From CAVTQY01 sp963736975 (GTDB lineage: Bacteria > Pseudomonadota > Alphaproteobacteria > Acetobacterales > Acetobacteraceae), in NCBI GenBank assembly GCA_963736975.1, contig CAVTQY010000001.1, positions 1,426,001 through 1,490,000 of the forward strand: DNA of 64,000 nucleotides. Reading direction: 5' to 3'. A model generated the notes under the pieces. That model saw only the letters and a list, made by a program, of their open reading frames with translations, did not search any database and was not told the origin of the DNA. Below, piece after piece: positions 25,720 to 34,313 of the stretch; the stretch's first letter is position 1, and every line of letters begins with the position of its first letter. The position numbers and the translations under genes are program-made.

Positions 25720-27015
25720 ATGCCGCATAGCGATTTCCTGCGGGAGGCGACCGAGCGGGGTTTCGTCTTCCAGTGCACCGATACGGAAGGCCTGGACGCT
25801 GCGCTGCGGGCCGGGCGGATCGCCGCCTATATCGGTTTCGACTGCACCGCCGACAGCCTGCATATCGGCAGCCTGGTGCAGATCATGATCCTGCGGCTGC
25901 TGCAGAAGCATGGACACAAGCCGGTGGTGCTGATGGGCGGCGGCACGACGCGGATTGGCGATCCGTCCGGACGAGACGAGTCCCGACAACTGCTGACAGA
26001 CGCGCAGATCGCTGCCAATATGGCCGGCATCCGGCTGTGCTTTGAGCCGTTCCTGCGCTTCGGCGACGGTCCGTCGGATGCGTTGATGGCCAACAATGCG
26101 GACTGGCTCGAGGGGCTGGGGTACATACCGCTGCTGCGGGACGTGGGCACGCATTTCAGCATCAACCGCATGTTGACGTTCGACTCGATTCGGCTACGGC
26201 TGGATCGCGAACAGCCGCTGACCTTTCTCGAATTCAACTACATGATCCTGCAAAGCTACGATTTCCGCGAACTGTCGCGGCGGCACAACGTTGTGCTGCA
26301 GATCGGCGGATCGGATCAGTGGGGCAATATCGTTGCCGGAATGGAGCTGACGCGACGCACCGATGGGCGGACCGTGTACGGGCTCACCACGCCGCTGATC
26401 ACAACGGCATCAGGCGCCAAGATGGGAAAGACCGCGCAAGGCGCGGTATGGCTGCGGGCCGACCGGTTGTCGCCTTATGATTACTGGCAGTTCTGGCGCA
26501 ACACCGAAGATGCCGATGTGGGGCGGTTCCTGCGGCTGTTTACCGACTTACCTCTGGGCGAGACCAGCCGGCTCAAAAGCCTGGGCGGCGGGGAGATCAA
26601 CGAGGCGAAGAAGATCCTCGCCACCGAGGCGACGCGCCTTGCGCATGGGGCTGAGGCGGCAGAGCTGGCAGCAGAGACGGCCCGCCGCACCTTCGAGGAA
26701 GGCGAGACGGCCGATACGCTTCCCTCCATTGAGGTGCCCTTGAGCGCGTTGCAGGCCGGGGTCGCCGCGAATACCTTGTTTCAGACGGCCGGACTGGTTG
26801 CCAGCAAGGGCGAAGCGCGGCGCTTGATCCGGCAAGGCGGTGCGCGGGTGAATGACGAGCCCATCACCGACGAGCTGACGATCATCTCGACCGCGAATCT
26901 GCGCGACGGCACCATCAAGCTGTCGGCCGGGCGCAAGCAGCACAGGCTGGTGCGACTGGAACCCTCACCCGGTTCGCTTCGCGAACCGACCTCTCCCGCA
27001 AAGCGGGAGAGGTGA
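25720..27015 (+). CDS. tyrS: Tyrosyl-tRNA synthetase
   Basis: 431 aa class I aminoacyl-tRNA synthetase. HIGH-type motif is HIGSLVQ and KMSKS-type is KMGKT; FDCTADSLHIGSL, QIGGSDQWGNIVAG and the C-terminal S4-like domain (EARRLIRQGGARVNDEPI) are in order. ATG 25720 is the natural start of the protein. The last about 15 residues (after RLVRLE) derive from a palindromic repeat that also supplies the stop codon. Confidence 0.96.
   Translation: MPHSDFLREATERGFVFQCTDTEGLDAALRAGRIAAYIGFDCTADSLHIGSLVQIMILRLLQKHGHKPVVLMGGGTTRIGDPSGRDESRQLLTDAQIAANMAGIRLCFEPFLRFGDGPSDALMANNADWLEGLGYIPLLRDVGTHFSINRMLTFDSIRLRLDREQPLTFLEFNYMILQSYDFRELSRRHNVVLQIGGSDQWGNIVAGMELTRRTDGRTVYGLTTPLITTASGAKMGKTAQGAVWLRADRLSPYDYWQFWRNTEDADVGRFLRLFTDLPLGETSRLKSLGGGEINEAKKILATEATRLAHGAEAAELAAETARRTFEEGETADTLPSIEVPLSALQAGVAANTLFQTAGLVASKGEARRLIRQGGARVNDEPITDELTIISTANLRDGTIKLSAGRKQHRLVRLEPSPGSLREPTSPAKRER
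26960..27014. repeat. REP-like palindrome forming the tyrS 3' end
   Basis: Two adjacent inverted repeats, CGGTTCGC/GCGAACCG and CCTCTCCCGC/GCGGGAGAGG, overlap the final codons of tyrS, and TGA lies within the last one. Same family as the element inside anmK. Confidence 0.6.
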
Positions 27016-27025
27016 ACGTGCTCGC

Positions 27026-27283
27026 TCAATGGACCAGGGCCGGCACCATGTCGTGCTGCATGATCGCCGCGAAAGCGACGTCGCGGTCTTCCGTCATTGC
27101 CATCGGCGTCCCGTCGGCGGCATGGATCGCGAAACCCTGTGCACCATTCACCGTCACCGGGCGCACATAGGCAATCTGCGTCATCCCGAGCTGAGCGAGC
27201 TGCGCCTCCGAGAGGTGCCGGATGTCAACAGCCATCATTGCCCCTTCGTTGGGCTGATCCGCTCCGTTTTGATCGATATTCAT
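27026..27283 (-). CDS. DUF1150 family protein
   Basis: 85 aa. LGMTQIAYVRPVTVNGAQGF and IHAADGTPMAMTEDRDVAFA are the hallmark of this small alphaproteobacterial family, of unknown function but usually beside an Hsp20 gene, as here (75 bp downstream on the same strand). Likely co-expressed in the heat-shock response. Confidence 0.85.
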   Translation of the reverse strand: MNIDQNGADQPNEGAMMAVDIRHLSEAQLAQLGMTQIAYVRPVTVNGAQGFAIHAADGTPMAMTEDRDVAFAAIMQHDMVPALVH

Positions 27284-27357
27284 CGTGTTTCTCCTTGCGC
27301 CGGCCCGCTTTCAGCGGCACCGCCGCCCAATCGCGCTTGAGCGCCGCGCCATCCGCG

Positions 27358-27837
27358 TCAGTCGTCGGTGACGCGGCCTTCGCGTATGTTCGTCTCGATC
27401 GCGGTACCCTGACCCTTGCCGTTGCCACCCGGACGGGCGATCTCGATCGTCTTGACCCGCGGCTCCGGCTGCGGACGCACGAGATCGATGTGCAGCAGCC
27501 CGTTGTCCAGCCAGGCGCCTTTCACCTCGATGCCCTCCGCGAGCACGAAGGCCCGCTGGAACTGCCGCGCGGCGATGCCGCGATGCAGGAAGACCCGGCC
27601 CTGGCTGTCGTCCGATTGCCGCCCGCGAATCACCAATTGATTGTCCTCCTGTGTGATCTGCAGCTCATCCATACTGAACCCGGCCACCGCTAGGGTGATC
27701 CGCAGTCCCGAAGAACTGATCTGCTCGATATTGTACGGAGGATATCCGTCGGTCGACGACTTCGATGCCCGCTCGAGCATCTGCTCCAGATGGTCGAAGC
27801 CAAGAAACATCGGCGATGTGAACAGCCGGGTGGTCAT
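27358..27837 (-). CDS. Hsp20 family small heat-shock protein
   Basis: 159 aa alpha-crystallin domain protein of the IbpA type. The N-terminus FDHLEQMLERASK and YNIEQ, then the ACD segment LRITLAVAGFSMDELQITQE, and GIAARQFQRAFVLAEGIEVK are typical. It holds unfolding proteins in a refoldable state. Followed by DUF1150 in the conserved order. No ROSE-type thermosensor leader was verified in the upstream 100 bp. Confidence 0.93.
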   Translation of the reverse strand: MTTRLFTSPMFLGFDHLEQMLERASKSSTDGYPPYNIEQISSSGLRITLAVAGFSMDELQITQEDNQLVIRGRQSDDSQGRVFLHRGIAARQFQRAFVLAEGIEVKGAWLDNGLLHIDLVRPQPEPRVKTIEIARPGGNGKGQGTAIETNIREGRVTDD

Positions 27838-28043
27838 AAGCCCCCTCCTGAGAGCGAAGCGTTGCCGGGACCCTCAAGCGGCATCCCGACGCGGGAAGAT
27901 GTGGCTATCCACCTAGCGGTTGCAAGAGGCGCCGGCCATCCGCAACAGGCGGGGCGGTGCTGAGAAATTCCCTCTGCCTCACCCCGATTTCGCCATACCC
28001 GACACCCAGGTGCCGCTCTGCAAGAACGCCGAAGGAGTCGACC

Positions 28044-28196
28044 GTGCAGACCCTGTTGCTTCCGGTGCTGGCCCTTGCCGGATTGTTCAGCTTGACCGCA
28101 ACCGCCCTGGCGGCGCTGGTTCCGTCAGCGGCCATGGCCCTCGCTCCCGTGGGGGTGATCGTGCCGGCCGATTACTACTATCATCATCACCATTAA
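28044..28196 (+). CDS. Small exported protein with Tyr/His-rich end, possibly truncated by a stop
   Basis: 50 aa from a GTG with GAAGGAG 6 nt upstream. A signal peptide (MQTLLLPVLALAGLFSLTAT...ALA) is followed by a short mature part ending YYYHHHH. After the TAA at 28194 the same frame continues with DHRDWDRNHHRWHYY to a TGA at 28242, a His/Tyr/Trp-rich tail typical of secreted proteins of this style. The TAA may thus be a nonsense mutation. Metal binding by the His cluster is conceivable. Confidence 0.5.
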   Translation: MQTLLLPVLALAGLFSLTATALAALVPSAAMALAPVGVIVPADYYYHHHH

Positions 28197-28305
28197 GATC
28201 ACCGGGACTGGGATCGGAACCACCATCGCTGGCACTACTACTGATGCTGCCGCCGGCGCGGGTACGGCTCGCGCCGGCGTTGATCGGACCTGGACCCGGG
28301 GCTAC

Positions 28306-28860
28306 ATGCCCTGCATGAGCAACGGGAGCAGTGAAACACTGCCGATCCTGATCGCGCCCGATCCGGTGTTGAAAACACGCGCCCGCCCTGTGGGCGAGCA
28401 GGATGCGGCCCGGATACGTGACCTCGTGCCGCGGCTGTTCGCGACGATGTATCGTGCGCCGGGGATCGGGCTTGCGGCGCCGCAGGTCGGTGTCGGTCTG
28501 CGCGTCACCGTCGTGGACCTCATGCCCAACGAGAAGCCCGACCCGATCGTGCTGGTGAACCCGGAAGTGATCGCGGCCAGCGATGAGCTTGCCACGCGGG
28601 AGGAGGGCTGTCTCTCGTTGCCAGGACACTATGCCGATGTGACCCGGCCGGCGCGCGTCAAGCTGCGTTACTTCGACATGACCGGCGCAAAGCAGGAGAT
28701 CGAAGCGGAGGGGCTTCTGGCTGCCTGTTTGCAGCATGAGGTTGACCATCTCGACGGGGTTCTCTTTGTCGATCACCTGTCCAGCCTCAAGCGCAACATG
28801 ATTCTGCGCCGGCTCGCCAAGGAGATGCGGCAAAAGCGGGACGCGGCGCTCGTGCGCTAG
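28306..28860 (+). CDS. def: Peptide deformylase
   Basis: 184 aa. All three motifs are present: GIGLAAPQVG, EGCLSLPG (Cys metal ligand) and QHEVDHLDG (HExxH). It removes the formyl group from nascent proteins. First gene of the classical def-fmt-truA operon; 1 nt before fmt. ATG 28318 is an alternative start with a more usual N-terminus. Confidence 0.95.
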   Translation: MPCMSNGSSETLPILIAPDPVLKTRARPVGEQDAARIRDLVPRLFATMYRAPGIGLAAPQVGVGLRVTVVDLMPNEKPDPIVLVNPEVIAASDELATREEGCLSLPGHYADVTRPARVKLRYFDMTGAKQEIEAEGLLAACLQHEVDHLDGVLFVDHLSSLKRNMILRRLAKEMRQKRDAALVR

Positions 28861-28861
28861 G

Positions 28862-29768
28862 ATGCGGCTGGCTTTCATGGGGACTCCGGACTTCGCCGTG
28901 CCCGCCTTGCTGGCGCTGCACGGAGCCAGGCACGAGATCGCGGCGGTGTATTGCCAGCCGCCGCGCCCCGCCGGGCGCGGCCATGAGGTGCGGCGCTGCC
29001 CGATGCAGGTCGCGGCGGAGCGGCTGGAATTGCCGGTGTGCACCCCCGCGGGGCTGCGCAACGATGCGGCGGCGCAGGCGGCGTTCGCGGCGCTGGACCT
29101 TGATGCGGCGGTGGTGGCCGCCTACGGGCTGATCCTGCCCCGCCCGATGCTCGACGCGCCACGCCGCGGCTGCCTGAACATCCATGCCAGCCTGTTGCCC
29201 CGCTGGCGTGGAGCCGCGCCCATCCAATCTGCGATCCTGGCCGGCGACCAGCGCACCGGCATCACGATCATGCAGTTGGATGAGGGGCTCGACACCGGGC
29301 CGATCCTGCTTGCCCAAGTGGTGCCGATCCCGGCCCGTGCGACGTCGGGAATGCTACACGACAGACTCGCCGATCTCGGGGCGCAGCTCATTCTCCGCGC
29401 GCTGGAGGAGGCGCCGGCGCCCATGGCGCAACCGCCTGAGGGCGCCACATACGCAGCAAAGCTCGGCCGGGAGGATGGGCGAATCGACTGGACCCGCACC
29501 GCCGCCCGAACTCGACGCCCAGGTACGAGCCTTTGATCCCTGGCCCGGATCGTTCACGTTGTTGAACAGGTCGATGCTGAAAATCCTGGCGGCCCACCAG
29601 GAGCCGGGCACTGGCGCGCCGGGCACTGTGTTGGACCCGCATTTGCTCGTGGCTTGCACCGAGGGTGCGCTGCGGCTCGATCGCGTGCAGCTTGCCGGCC
29701 GTGCGCCGCTCGATGCCGCCGCGTTTCTCCGCGGCCATCCCGTGCCGGTGGGCACGCAGCTCGGCTGA
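28862..29768 (+). pseudogene. fmt: Methionyl-tRNA formyltransferase, frameshifted as sequenced
   Basis: Formylates initiator Met-tRNA. The N-terminal domain is complete: MRLAFMGTPDFAVPALLALH, and NIHASLLPRWRGAAPIQSAI. At 29515-29517 (CCC, expected CC) the frame slips. Read without the extra C, DWTRTAAELDAQVRAFDPWP resumes and the C-terminal OB-fold domain runs to TGA at 29766-29768, about 300 aa in all. The gene is nearly always needed for normal growth and sits intact in its operon, so a consensus error is the likeliest cause. Stop overlaps the truA start. Confidence 0.9.
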
Positions 29769-30550
29769 TGCTGCGCTGGGCGCTGTTGCTGGAATATAAC
29801 GGCGGTCCCTTCGTCGGCTGGCAGCGCCAGAGCAGCGGATTATCAGTACAGGAGGTACTGGAGACTGCCGCCCAACGCATGAACCGCAGCGCAGTGGTCA
29901 CGAGCACGGTCGCCGGGCGGACGGATGCGGGGGTGCATGCTGCCGGGCAGGTTGCGGAACTGTCGCTTGATCGCGAGATCGCAGCGGAGCGGTTGCGCGA
30001 AGCATTGAATTATCACTTGAAACCATATCCTGTGGCGGTGCTTGCTGCGGCACCCGCCCCGGAAGGCTGGAATGCGCGGTTTTCCGCCGTTCGTCGCCGC
30101 TACCGGTATTGCATCCTCAATCGGCGGGCCCGCCCGGCGTTGCAGGCCGGCCAGGTCTGGCACGTGCCGGCGCCGCTCGACGACGCGGTAATGCACGACG
30201 CTGCACAGAGCCTCCTCGGACGGCACGATTTCACCAGCTTCCGCGCCGCCGCCTGTCAGGCCAACAGCCCGTTGCGGACGCTCGACCGGCTCGATGTGAC
30301 ACGGGATGGCGAGCTGATCGAAATACACGCCGAGGCCCGCAGTTTCCTGCATCACCAGGTGCGCAACATTGTCGGGACGCTGCGGTTGGTGGGCGATGGA
30401 AGCTGGGCCGCGGAGCGGGTGGCGGCTGCGTTGGCGGCGCGCGACCGCGCCGCGGCGGGACCGACTGCTCCGGCCGATGGATTGTGCCTGATGCGTGTCG
30501 ATTATCCTGTCAGCCCGTTTGTCTGTTGCGATGTGAGACCAATAGTTTGA
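29768..30550 (+). CDS. truA: tRNA pseudouridine(38-40) synthase
   Basis: 260 aa. The catalytic Asp lies in VAGRTDAGVHAAGQ; RRYRYCILNRRARPAL and RSFLHHQVRNIVGTL are family motifs. It modifies U38-U40 in the tRNA anticodon stem-loop. ATG 29768 shares one base with the fmt stop (TGATG), confirming start and operon. Confidence 0.95.
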   Translation: MLRWALLLEYNGGPFVGWQRQSSGLSVQEVLETAAQRMNRSAVVTSTVAGRTDAGVHAAGQVAELSLDREIAAERLREALNYHLKPYPVAVLAAAPAPEGWNARFSAVRRRYRYCILNRRARPALQAGQVWHVPAPLDDAVMHDAAQSLLGRHDFTSFRAAACQANSPLRTLDRLDVTRDGELIEIHAEARSFLHHQVRNIVGTLRLVGDGSWAAERVAAALAARDRAAAGPTAPADGLCLMRVDYPVSPFVCCDVRPIV

Positions 30551-30638
30551 CAAAACGGAAATCAAAGCGCAGGGTAACTGGGCGTTAGCCGAAACCGCTC
30601 GGCTGCGCTGCCACACATTCAACAACGGGGAAACGATC

Positions 30639-30971
30639 ATGCCGCTCTACATGTATCAGGCCACCTATACCGGGGAGTTTATGGCCGCTCAACTCAAGAA
30701 TCCGCAGAACCGCGTAGAAGCGGTGGGCCGTGCGGCGTGCGAGGCAGTAGGTGGCAAGTTGGTCGGAGGCTGGTATTGCTTCGGCGAGTACGACCTCATG
30801 CTGATCGCCGACCTGCCGGATAACCAGAGCATGACCGCGATCGCGCTGGCCATCGCCGCCGGAGGCGCCGTCAAGTCGGCGAGGACAACCGTGCTGATGA
30901 GCGGGGCCGAGGCCGTGGCGGGCATGAAGAAGGCTGACGCAGTCACGAAGGTCTATAAGCCCGCGCGGTAG
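30639..30971 (+). CDS. GYD domain protein
   Basis: 110 aa single GYD domain: MYQATYTGEFMAAQLKNPQN and GWYCFGEYDLMLIADLPDN (the GxYD signature is GEYD). A ferredoxin-like stress-type small protein of unknown biochemistry. GGGGAA is at good distance before the ATG. Probably separate from truA, about 90 bp upstream. Confidence 0.85.
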   Translation: MPLYMYQATYTGEFMAAQLKNPQNRVEAVGRAACEAVGGKLVGGWYCFGEYDLMLIADLPDNQSMTAIALAIAAGGAVKSARTTVLMSGAEAVAGMKKADAVTKVYKPAR

Positions 30972-31126
30972 GCTACCGCGGCCGCGCACACGGCCGGGCA
31001 AGGTTCACTGAACAGCATGCTGCCGGCCTCGCGGAATGCGTGGTCGCGAAGGCCTGTGAACCACATCGACCGTCCGAGCGCATCGACGTGCATCTGATAC
31101 AAACTTGCGAAACCGCTGACTCTTGC

Positions 31127-31158
31127 TTCGTCATGCCGGCGAAAGCCGGCACCCAGGC
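31127..31158. repeat. REP-like intergenic palindrome
   Basis: TGCCGGC-GAAA-GCCGGCA within CGTCATGCCGGCGAAAGCCG, then GCACCCAGG, a widespread alphaproteobacterial repeat. It interrupts the DUF4239-like gene remnant next to it. Confidence 0.6.
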
Positions 31159-31189
31159 TGCCCCACGCGAATTCGGTGCCGGTCGCCCA

Positions 31190-31353
31190 GGTTCCGTAGG
31201 GAGAAGCTGAACGCGAGCAGCAGCGCCAGCATGGCGAGCGCCGCGCTGTCGCTGATATCGGCCCCCTCCCCTCCTGCCCCCGCGATACCGCCGACCGATC
31301 CAGGCGCCGAACTCCGTTGCTCCGGCAATCAGGATAATCGTCAGCGGGTAGAG
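31190..31353 (-). pseudogene. Remnant of a DUF4239/bestrophin-like membrane protein gene
   Basis: Two - strand pieces in different frames, LTIILIAGATEFGAWIGRRY and SAALAMLALLLAFSFSLR, together match the N-terminus of small bestrophin-like (DUF4239) membrane proteins. A frameshift separates them and the sequence ends at the palindrome at 31127-31158. Nothing else was found in the 518 bp gap 30972-31489. Confidence 0.4.
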
Positions 31354-31489
31354 AACTCATAAATCGGACTCATACAGTCGGTTGAACATCTGGCCTTCCC
31401 GAGGCGCGCTGCAGGATCATTCAAGACGGACACCAAAGGAGGCGGTAGCGTCGCATTCCTTTGAGTCTAACGCGCGAACAGGAGTTGCG

Positions 31490-32092
31490 ATGACCTTCTG
31501 GCAGCCCGTCCTGACGCTGATCCTGACATCCGTCGTCATCATGGGCAGTCCAGGTCCGTCCACCATGAGTGCCACGGCGGTCGGTGCTGCCTACGGCTTC
31601 CGGCGGTCGCTGCCCTATGTTAGCGGCCTTGTCGCGGGTACGACGGCCGTGTTGCTCGCGGTGGCGATCGGGGTCGTGGCGATCGTATCATCCATACCGC
31701 ACGGCGCGCAGGTGCTCGTGGGCATTTCGGCCGTATATATCCTTTATCTGGCATTTCGAATCGCGACGGCTCCGCCGTTGGCGGGGCGGCGGCAGGAGGT
31801 GGCTGCCCCAGCCTTTGCCGGCGGCTTCCTACTGGCGGTTGCCAATCCGAAAGCGTATCTGGCGATTGCCGCAGTGTTCGCCGGTACCGGCATTTTTGGT
31901 GCGAGCCATGTGGTCGATGCGGCGGTCAAGACAACGCTGCTCGCCGGGATGATCATACTCGTCCATCTTTTCTGGTTGTCCGCGGGCGCGTCGCTGTCGC
32001 GTTCTTTGCGGGACCCGGTCAGCTCGCGGATCGTCAATCTGCTGTTGGCGGCAAGCCTGGTGATTGCGACCGCAATGGCAGTATCGGGTTGA
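31490..32092 (+). CDS. LysE/RhtB family amino-acid exporter
   Basis: 200 aa inner-membrane protein with about six hydrophobic helices. The N-terminal MGSPGPSTMSATAVGAAYGF carries the conserved GPxxxx motif. ATG 31490 is chosen for AGGAG 5 nt upstream. Exports amino acids or related metabolites. Its last 59 nt overlap the convergent dihydroorotate-dehydrogenase-like gene. Confidence 0.9.
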   Translation: MTFWQPVLTLILTSVVIMGSPGPSTMSATAVGAAYGFRRSLPYVSGLVAGTTAVLLAVAIGVVAIVSSIPHGAQVLVGISAVYILYLAFRIATAPPLAGRRQEVAAPAFAGGFLLAVANPKAYLAIAAVFAGTGIFGASHVVDAAVKTTLLAGMIILVHLFWLSAGASLSRSLRDPVSSRIVNLLLAASLVIATAMAVSG

Positions 32093-33128
32093 GCGTCTCC
32101 GGCGGGACATAATCGCGCCAACGCCCTGGCCGTTCGGGTTGATCGGCGTATCCCGTCAGCGTATCGGCGGCGCGGCCGATCAGGTCGGTGAAAGTCAGCT
32201 CGCGCCCAGCAAGCAAGGCGTCGAGCTCGCCGATGATCCGCGAGATGGCACCGAAGCCTTCGTGCATGACCACGGACAGGATCTCGGTGGCGCTGGCGCC
32301 GGCCAGGGCAAGGCGGGCGATATCGGCGCCGGTACGTGCACCGTTGGTGCCGATCAGCGGGGTCGCTGGCCCGAGTGCACGGCGGCTCAGCGCTAGAGAG
32401 CGGCACACTATCGGCAACGCCCAGGGACCGCCATAGGCTCCGGAGCTGCCCAGCACCGGTGCGAGCGTGTCGAGGTCCGGGACCATCGCCATGAAACGGC
32501 CCATCATCACCACCGCATCCGCGCCTGCCTGCGCGGACGCGACTGCAAGCGCCGGCAGGTTTGGCGATAAGCCGGTGAGCTTGACCCAAAGCTGCATGCC
32601 CTCGGCCGCGATGCGTACACGTGAAACGAGTTCGCCGAGGGCCGCCGGCTCGGTCTCCTGCGCGATGGCACCCGGGGCCGCCTCGGCGGCATGAGGGGCG
32701 CCGACATTCAGCTCCAATACGCGCAGCCCGGCACAGCGCACGGCCGCGGCGAGGCGTTCCGCGCCCGCCGCGCTTCCGAGGACAATGCTCGCGGCGACGA
32801 AACGGCCGTTGCCAGCCGCTTGCCGATCGATGGCGGCCAGCGCGGCGAACCATGCGGCGGGATCGCATTGCAACAGGCCGGAGCGGCAGAACAGCGAGGG
32901 GCCGGACCGCGTGGGGCGGTGATCGCCGGTAAGGAAGGCGTAGTCGGCACGCTCGAGCTGCCGCGCGGCAGCCGGCTGCTCGTTCACCGATTTGGCGATC
33001 ACCCCGGCAGCGCCGGCCGCCAGCGCGGCGTTGATGCCGGCCTCGGTCATCACCGGCTCGCCGGATCCGCAGATTACCGGGTTCGTCAGCGCCAACGTGC
33101 CGATGCGTGTTGCCAATCGATCGGGCAT
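32034..33128 (-). CDS. Dihydroorotate dehydrogenase-like (PreA/class 1) FMN protein
   Basis: 364 aa TIM barrel. FMN- and substrate-site segments are NPVICGSGEPVMTEAGINAA, GVIAKSVNEQP, LELNVGAPHA and IGTNGARTGADIARLALAGA. It is not the pyrD of a membrane-bound class 2 type and lacks a clear class 1A Cys loop, so a pyrimidine-reductase or dihydropyrimidine dehydrogenase-like function is possible. Its C-terminus overlaps the LysE gene tail to tail. Confidence 0.75.
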   Translation of the reverse strand: MPDRLATRIGTLALTNPVICGSGEPVMTEAGINAALAAGAAGVIAKSVNEQPAAARQLERADYAFLTGDHRPTRSGPSLFCRSGLLQCDPAAWFAALAAIDRQAAGNGRFVAASIVLGSAAGAERLAAAVRCAGLRVLELNVGAPHAAEAAPGAIAQETEPAALGELVSRVRIAAEGMQLWVKLTGLSPNLPALAVASAQAGADAVVMMGRFMAMVPDLDTLAPVLGSSGAYGGPWALPIVCRSLALSRRALGPATPLIGTNGARTGADIARLALAGASATEILSVVMHEGFGAISRIIGELDALLAGRELTFTDLIGRAADTLTGYADQPERPGRWRDYVPPETLNPILPLRSQSPGLPPTAD

Positions 33129-33237
33129 GGATGCGTGGTAGGGCGAGCGGCTGACCGGTGCAACGCGGTCCCATCTTGCCCTCCCCGTTGTCGGGATGAA
33201 GGGTTACAGTCGTGGCGGAATGGAAAAGGGAAAGACC

Positions 33238-33699
33238 ATGAGCGCGGAACAACGCTTGAAAGATCTTGGCCTAACGCTGCCGCCGGCACCGGAGCCGCTC
33301 GGCACGTATGTGCCGTACCGGCTGGCGGGCAATCTGCTGTTTCTCTCCGGCGTGGGACCACGGCGGGCAGATGGCAGCATGATCTCCGGCAAGGTCGGCG
33401 CGGAAGTGTCGCTGCAGCAGGCGGTCGAGGCGGCACAGCTTTGCGGGCTCAATCTGCTGGCGAACATCCGGGCGGCCACCGGATCGCTCGACCAGGTGGA
33501 TACTGTGCTGAAAGTGCTCGGGATGGTGAATGCGGTGCCGGATTTCGGCCAGCAACCGGAGGTGATCAACGGCTGCACCGACCTGTTCGTAAAAGTGTTC
33601 GGCGAGAACGGGAAGCCGGCGCGCTCGGCTGTGGGCATGGGCAGCCTGCCGCGCAACATCTCGGTGGAGATCGAGGCGTTCGTGCTGCTGCGCGGCTGA
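33238..33699 (+). CDS. RidA family protein (YjgF-like)
   Basis: 153 aa from ATG 33238. It has the long N-terminus of the RidA-like subfamily (MSAEQRLKDLGLTLPPAPEP) and the pattern LLFLSGVGPRRADGSM with RSAVGMGSLPRNISVEIEAF. The Arg in ARSAVGM corresponds to the imine-binding Arg region. It hydrolyses reactive enamine/imine intermediates or acts as an amide-type hydrolase. An in-frame ATG at 33220 is an alternative. Confidence 0.9.
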   Translation: MSAEQRLKDLGLTLPPAPEPLGTYVPYRLAGNLLFLSGVGPRRADGSMISGKVGAEVSLQQAVEAAQLCGLNLLANIRAATGSLDQVDTVLKVLGMVNAVPDFGQQPEVINGCTDLFVKVFGENGKPARSAVGMGSLPRNISVEIEAFVLLRG

Positions 33700-33704
33700 T
33701 ACGG

Positions 33705-34027
33705 TTAGCGCAGCGCGGGCGGATGCAGGCGTGTGTCGAGGGCGAGCGTTCCTGCAACCGCAAAACACAATCCGTTGCTGGCGCAACGAAGACCAGGTTC
33801 CAGCTATGGCTTGATACCGTGCTTGGGATCGCGATGAAGCGGTGGCGCCTGAGCAGGGCGTTGCCGAAAGCCTGCTGGCCGGCTCCCGGAATGCCGAGGC
33901 GCAGCCAGTTGGGCTTGGGGACGTCCTCGGGATCGATCACATGAACGCGCGCAGGATCGGTAACGTTGATCGCGGTCAAAACGTGCGGGATCGTGTCCAA
34001 CGCTTTGAAACCGGTATGGACCGCCAA
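33705..34027 (-). pseudogene. RES-domain toxin gene remnant
   Basis: The - strand reads HVIDPEDVPKPNWLRLGIPG, QAFGNALLRRHRFIAIPSTV and SHSWNLVFVAP, the C-terminal half of a RES NAD+-degrading toxin. Then a frameshift leads into LALDTRLHPPALR and a TAA at 33705, the normal family ending. The N-terminal half with the catalytic Arg is missing. Decayed. Confidence 0.5.
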
Positions 34028-34100
34028 ACTCGAGGCGCTGCAGCAGGTCTTCGATCAGTTCGAGGCCGGCGGGTGTCGCCAGCTGGTCAAGCGGACGAGC
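34020..34100 (-). pseudogene. DUF2384 (Xre/MbcA-type antitoxin) C-terminal remnant
   Basis: The - strand piece PLDQLATPAGLELIEDLLQR followed by LEFG matches the C-terminal end of DUF2384 antitoxins that pair with RES toxins. It lies directly upstream of the RES remnant in the usual antitoxin-toxin order, so a deletion has fused the two. The remaining about 200 bp to 34313 hold nothing recognisable. Confidence 0.45.
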
Positions 34101-34313
34101 AGGTGGCACAGGGCTGTTCCCGGCAGCCCGTCGAGGATCAGCTGATGCGCGTCGAGGGGAGACCGTACCGGCCGCCGGGGCACGCGAGGCCCGCCGAGCA
34201 GGTCCGCAACACGCTGAGGCCGCGATTTCGCCCGGTCCTTCGAGTTCGGGTGACCGTCGCCATGGGCGCCCCTGTCGCCTTCCGTATGACAGATGACAGG
34301 GGCGCTTCAAGCG

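Noticed and set aside
31744..33252. 502-codon - strand frame overlapping the dihydroorotate-dehydrogenase-like gene
   Set aside because: Wrong frame; the true gene at 32034-33128 has the FMN barrel motifs.
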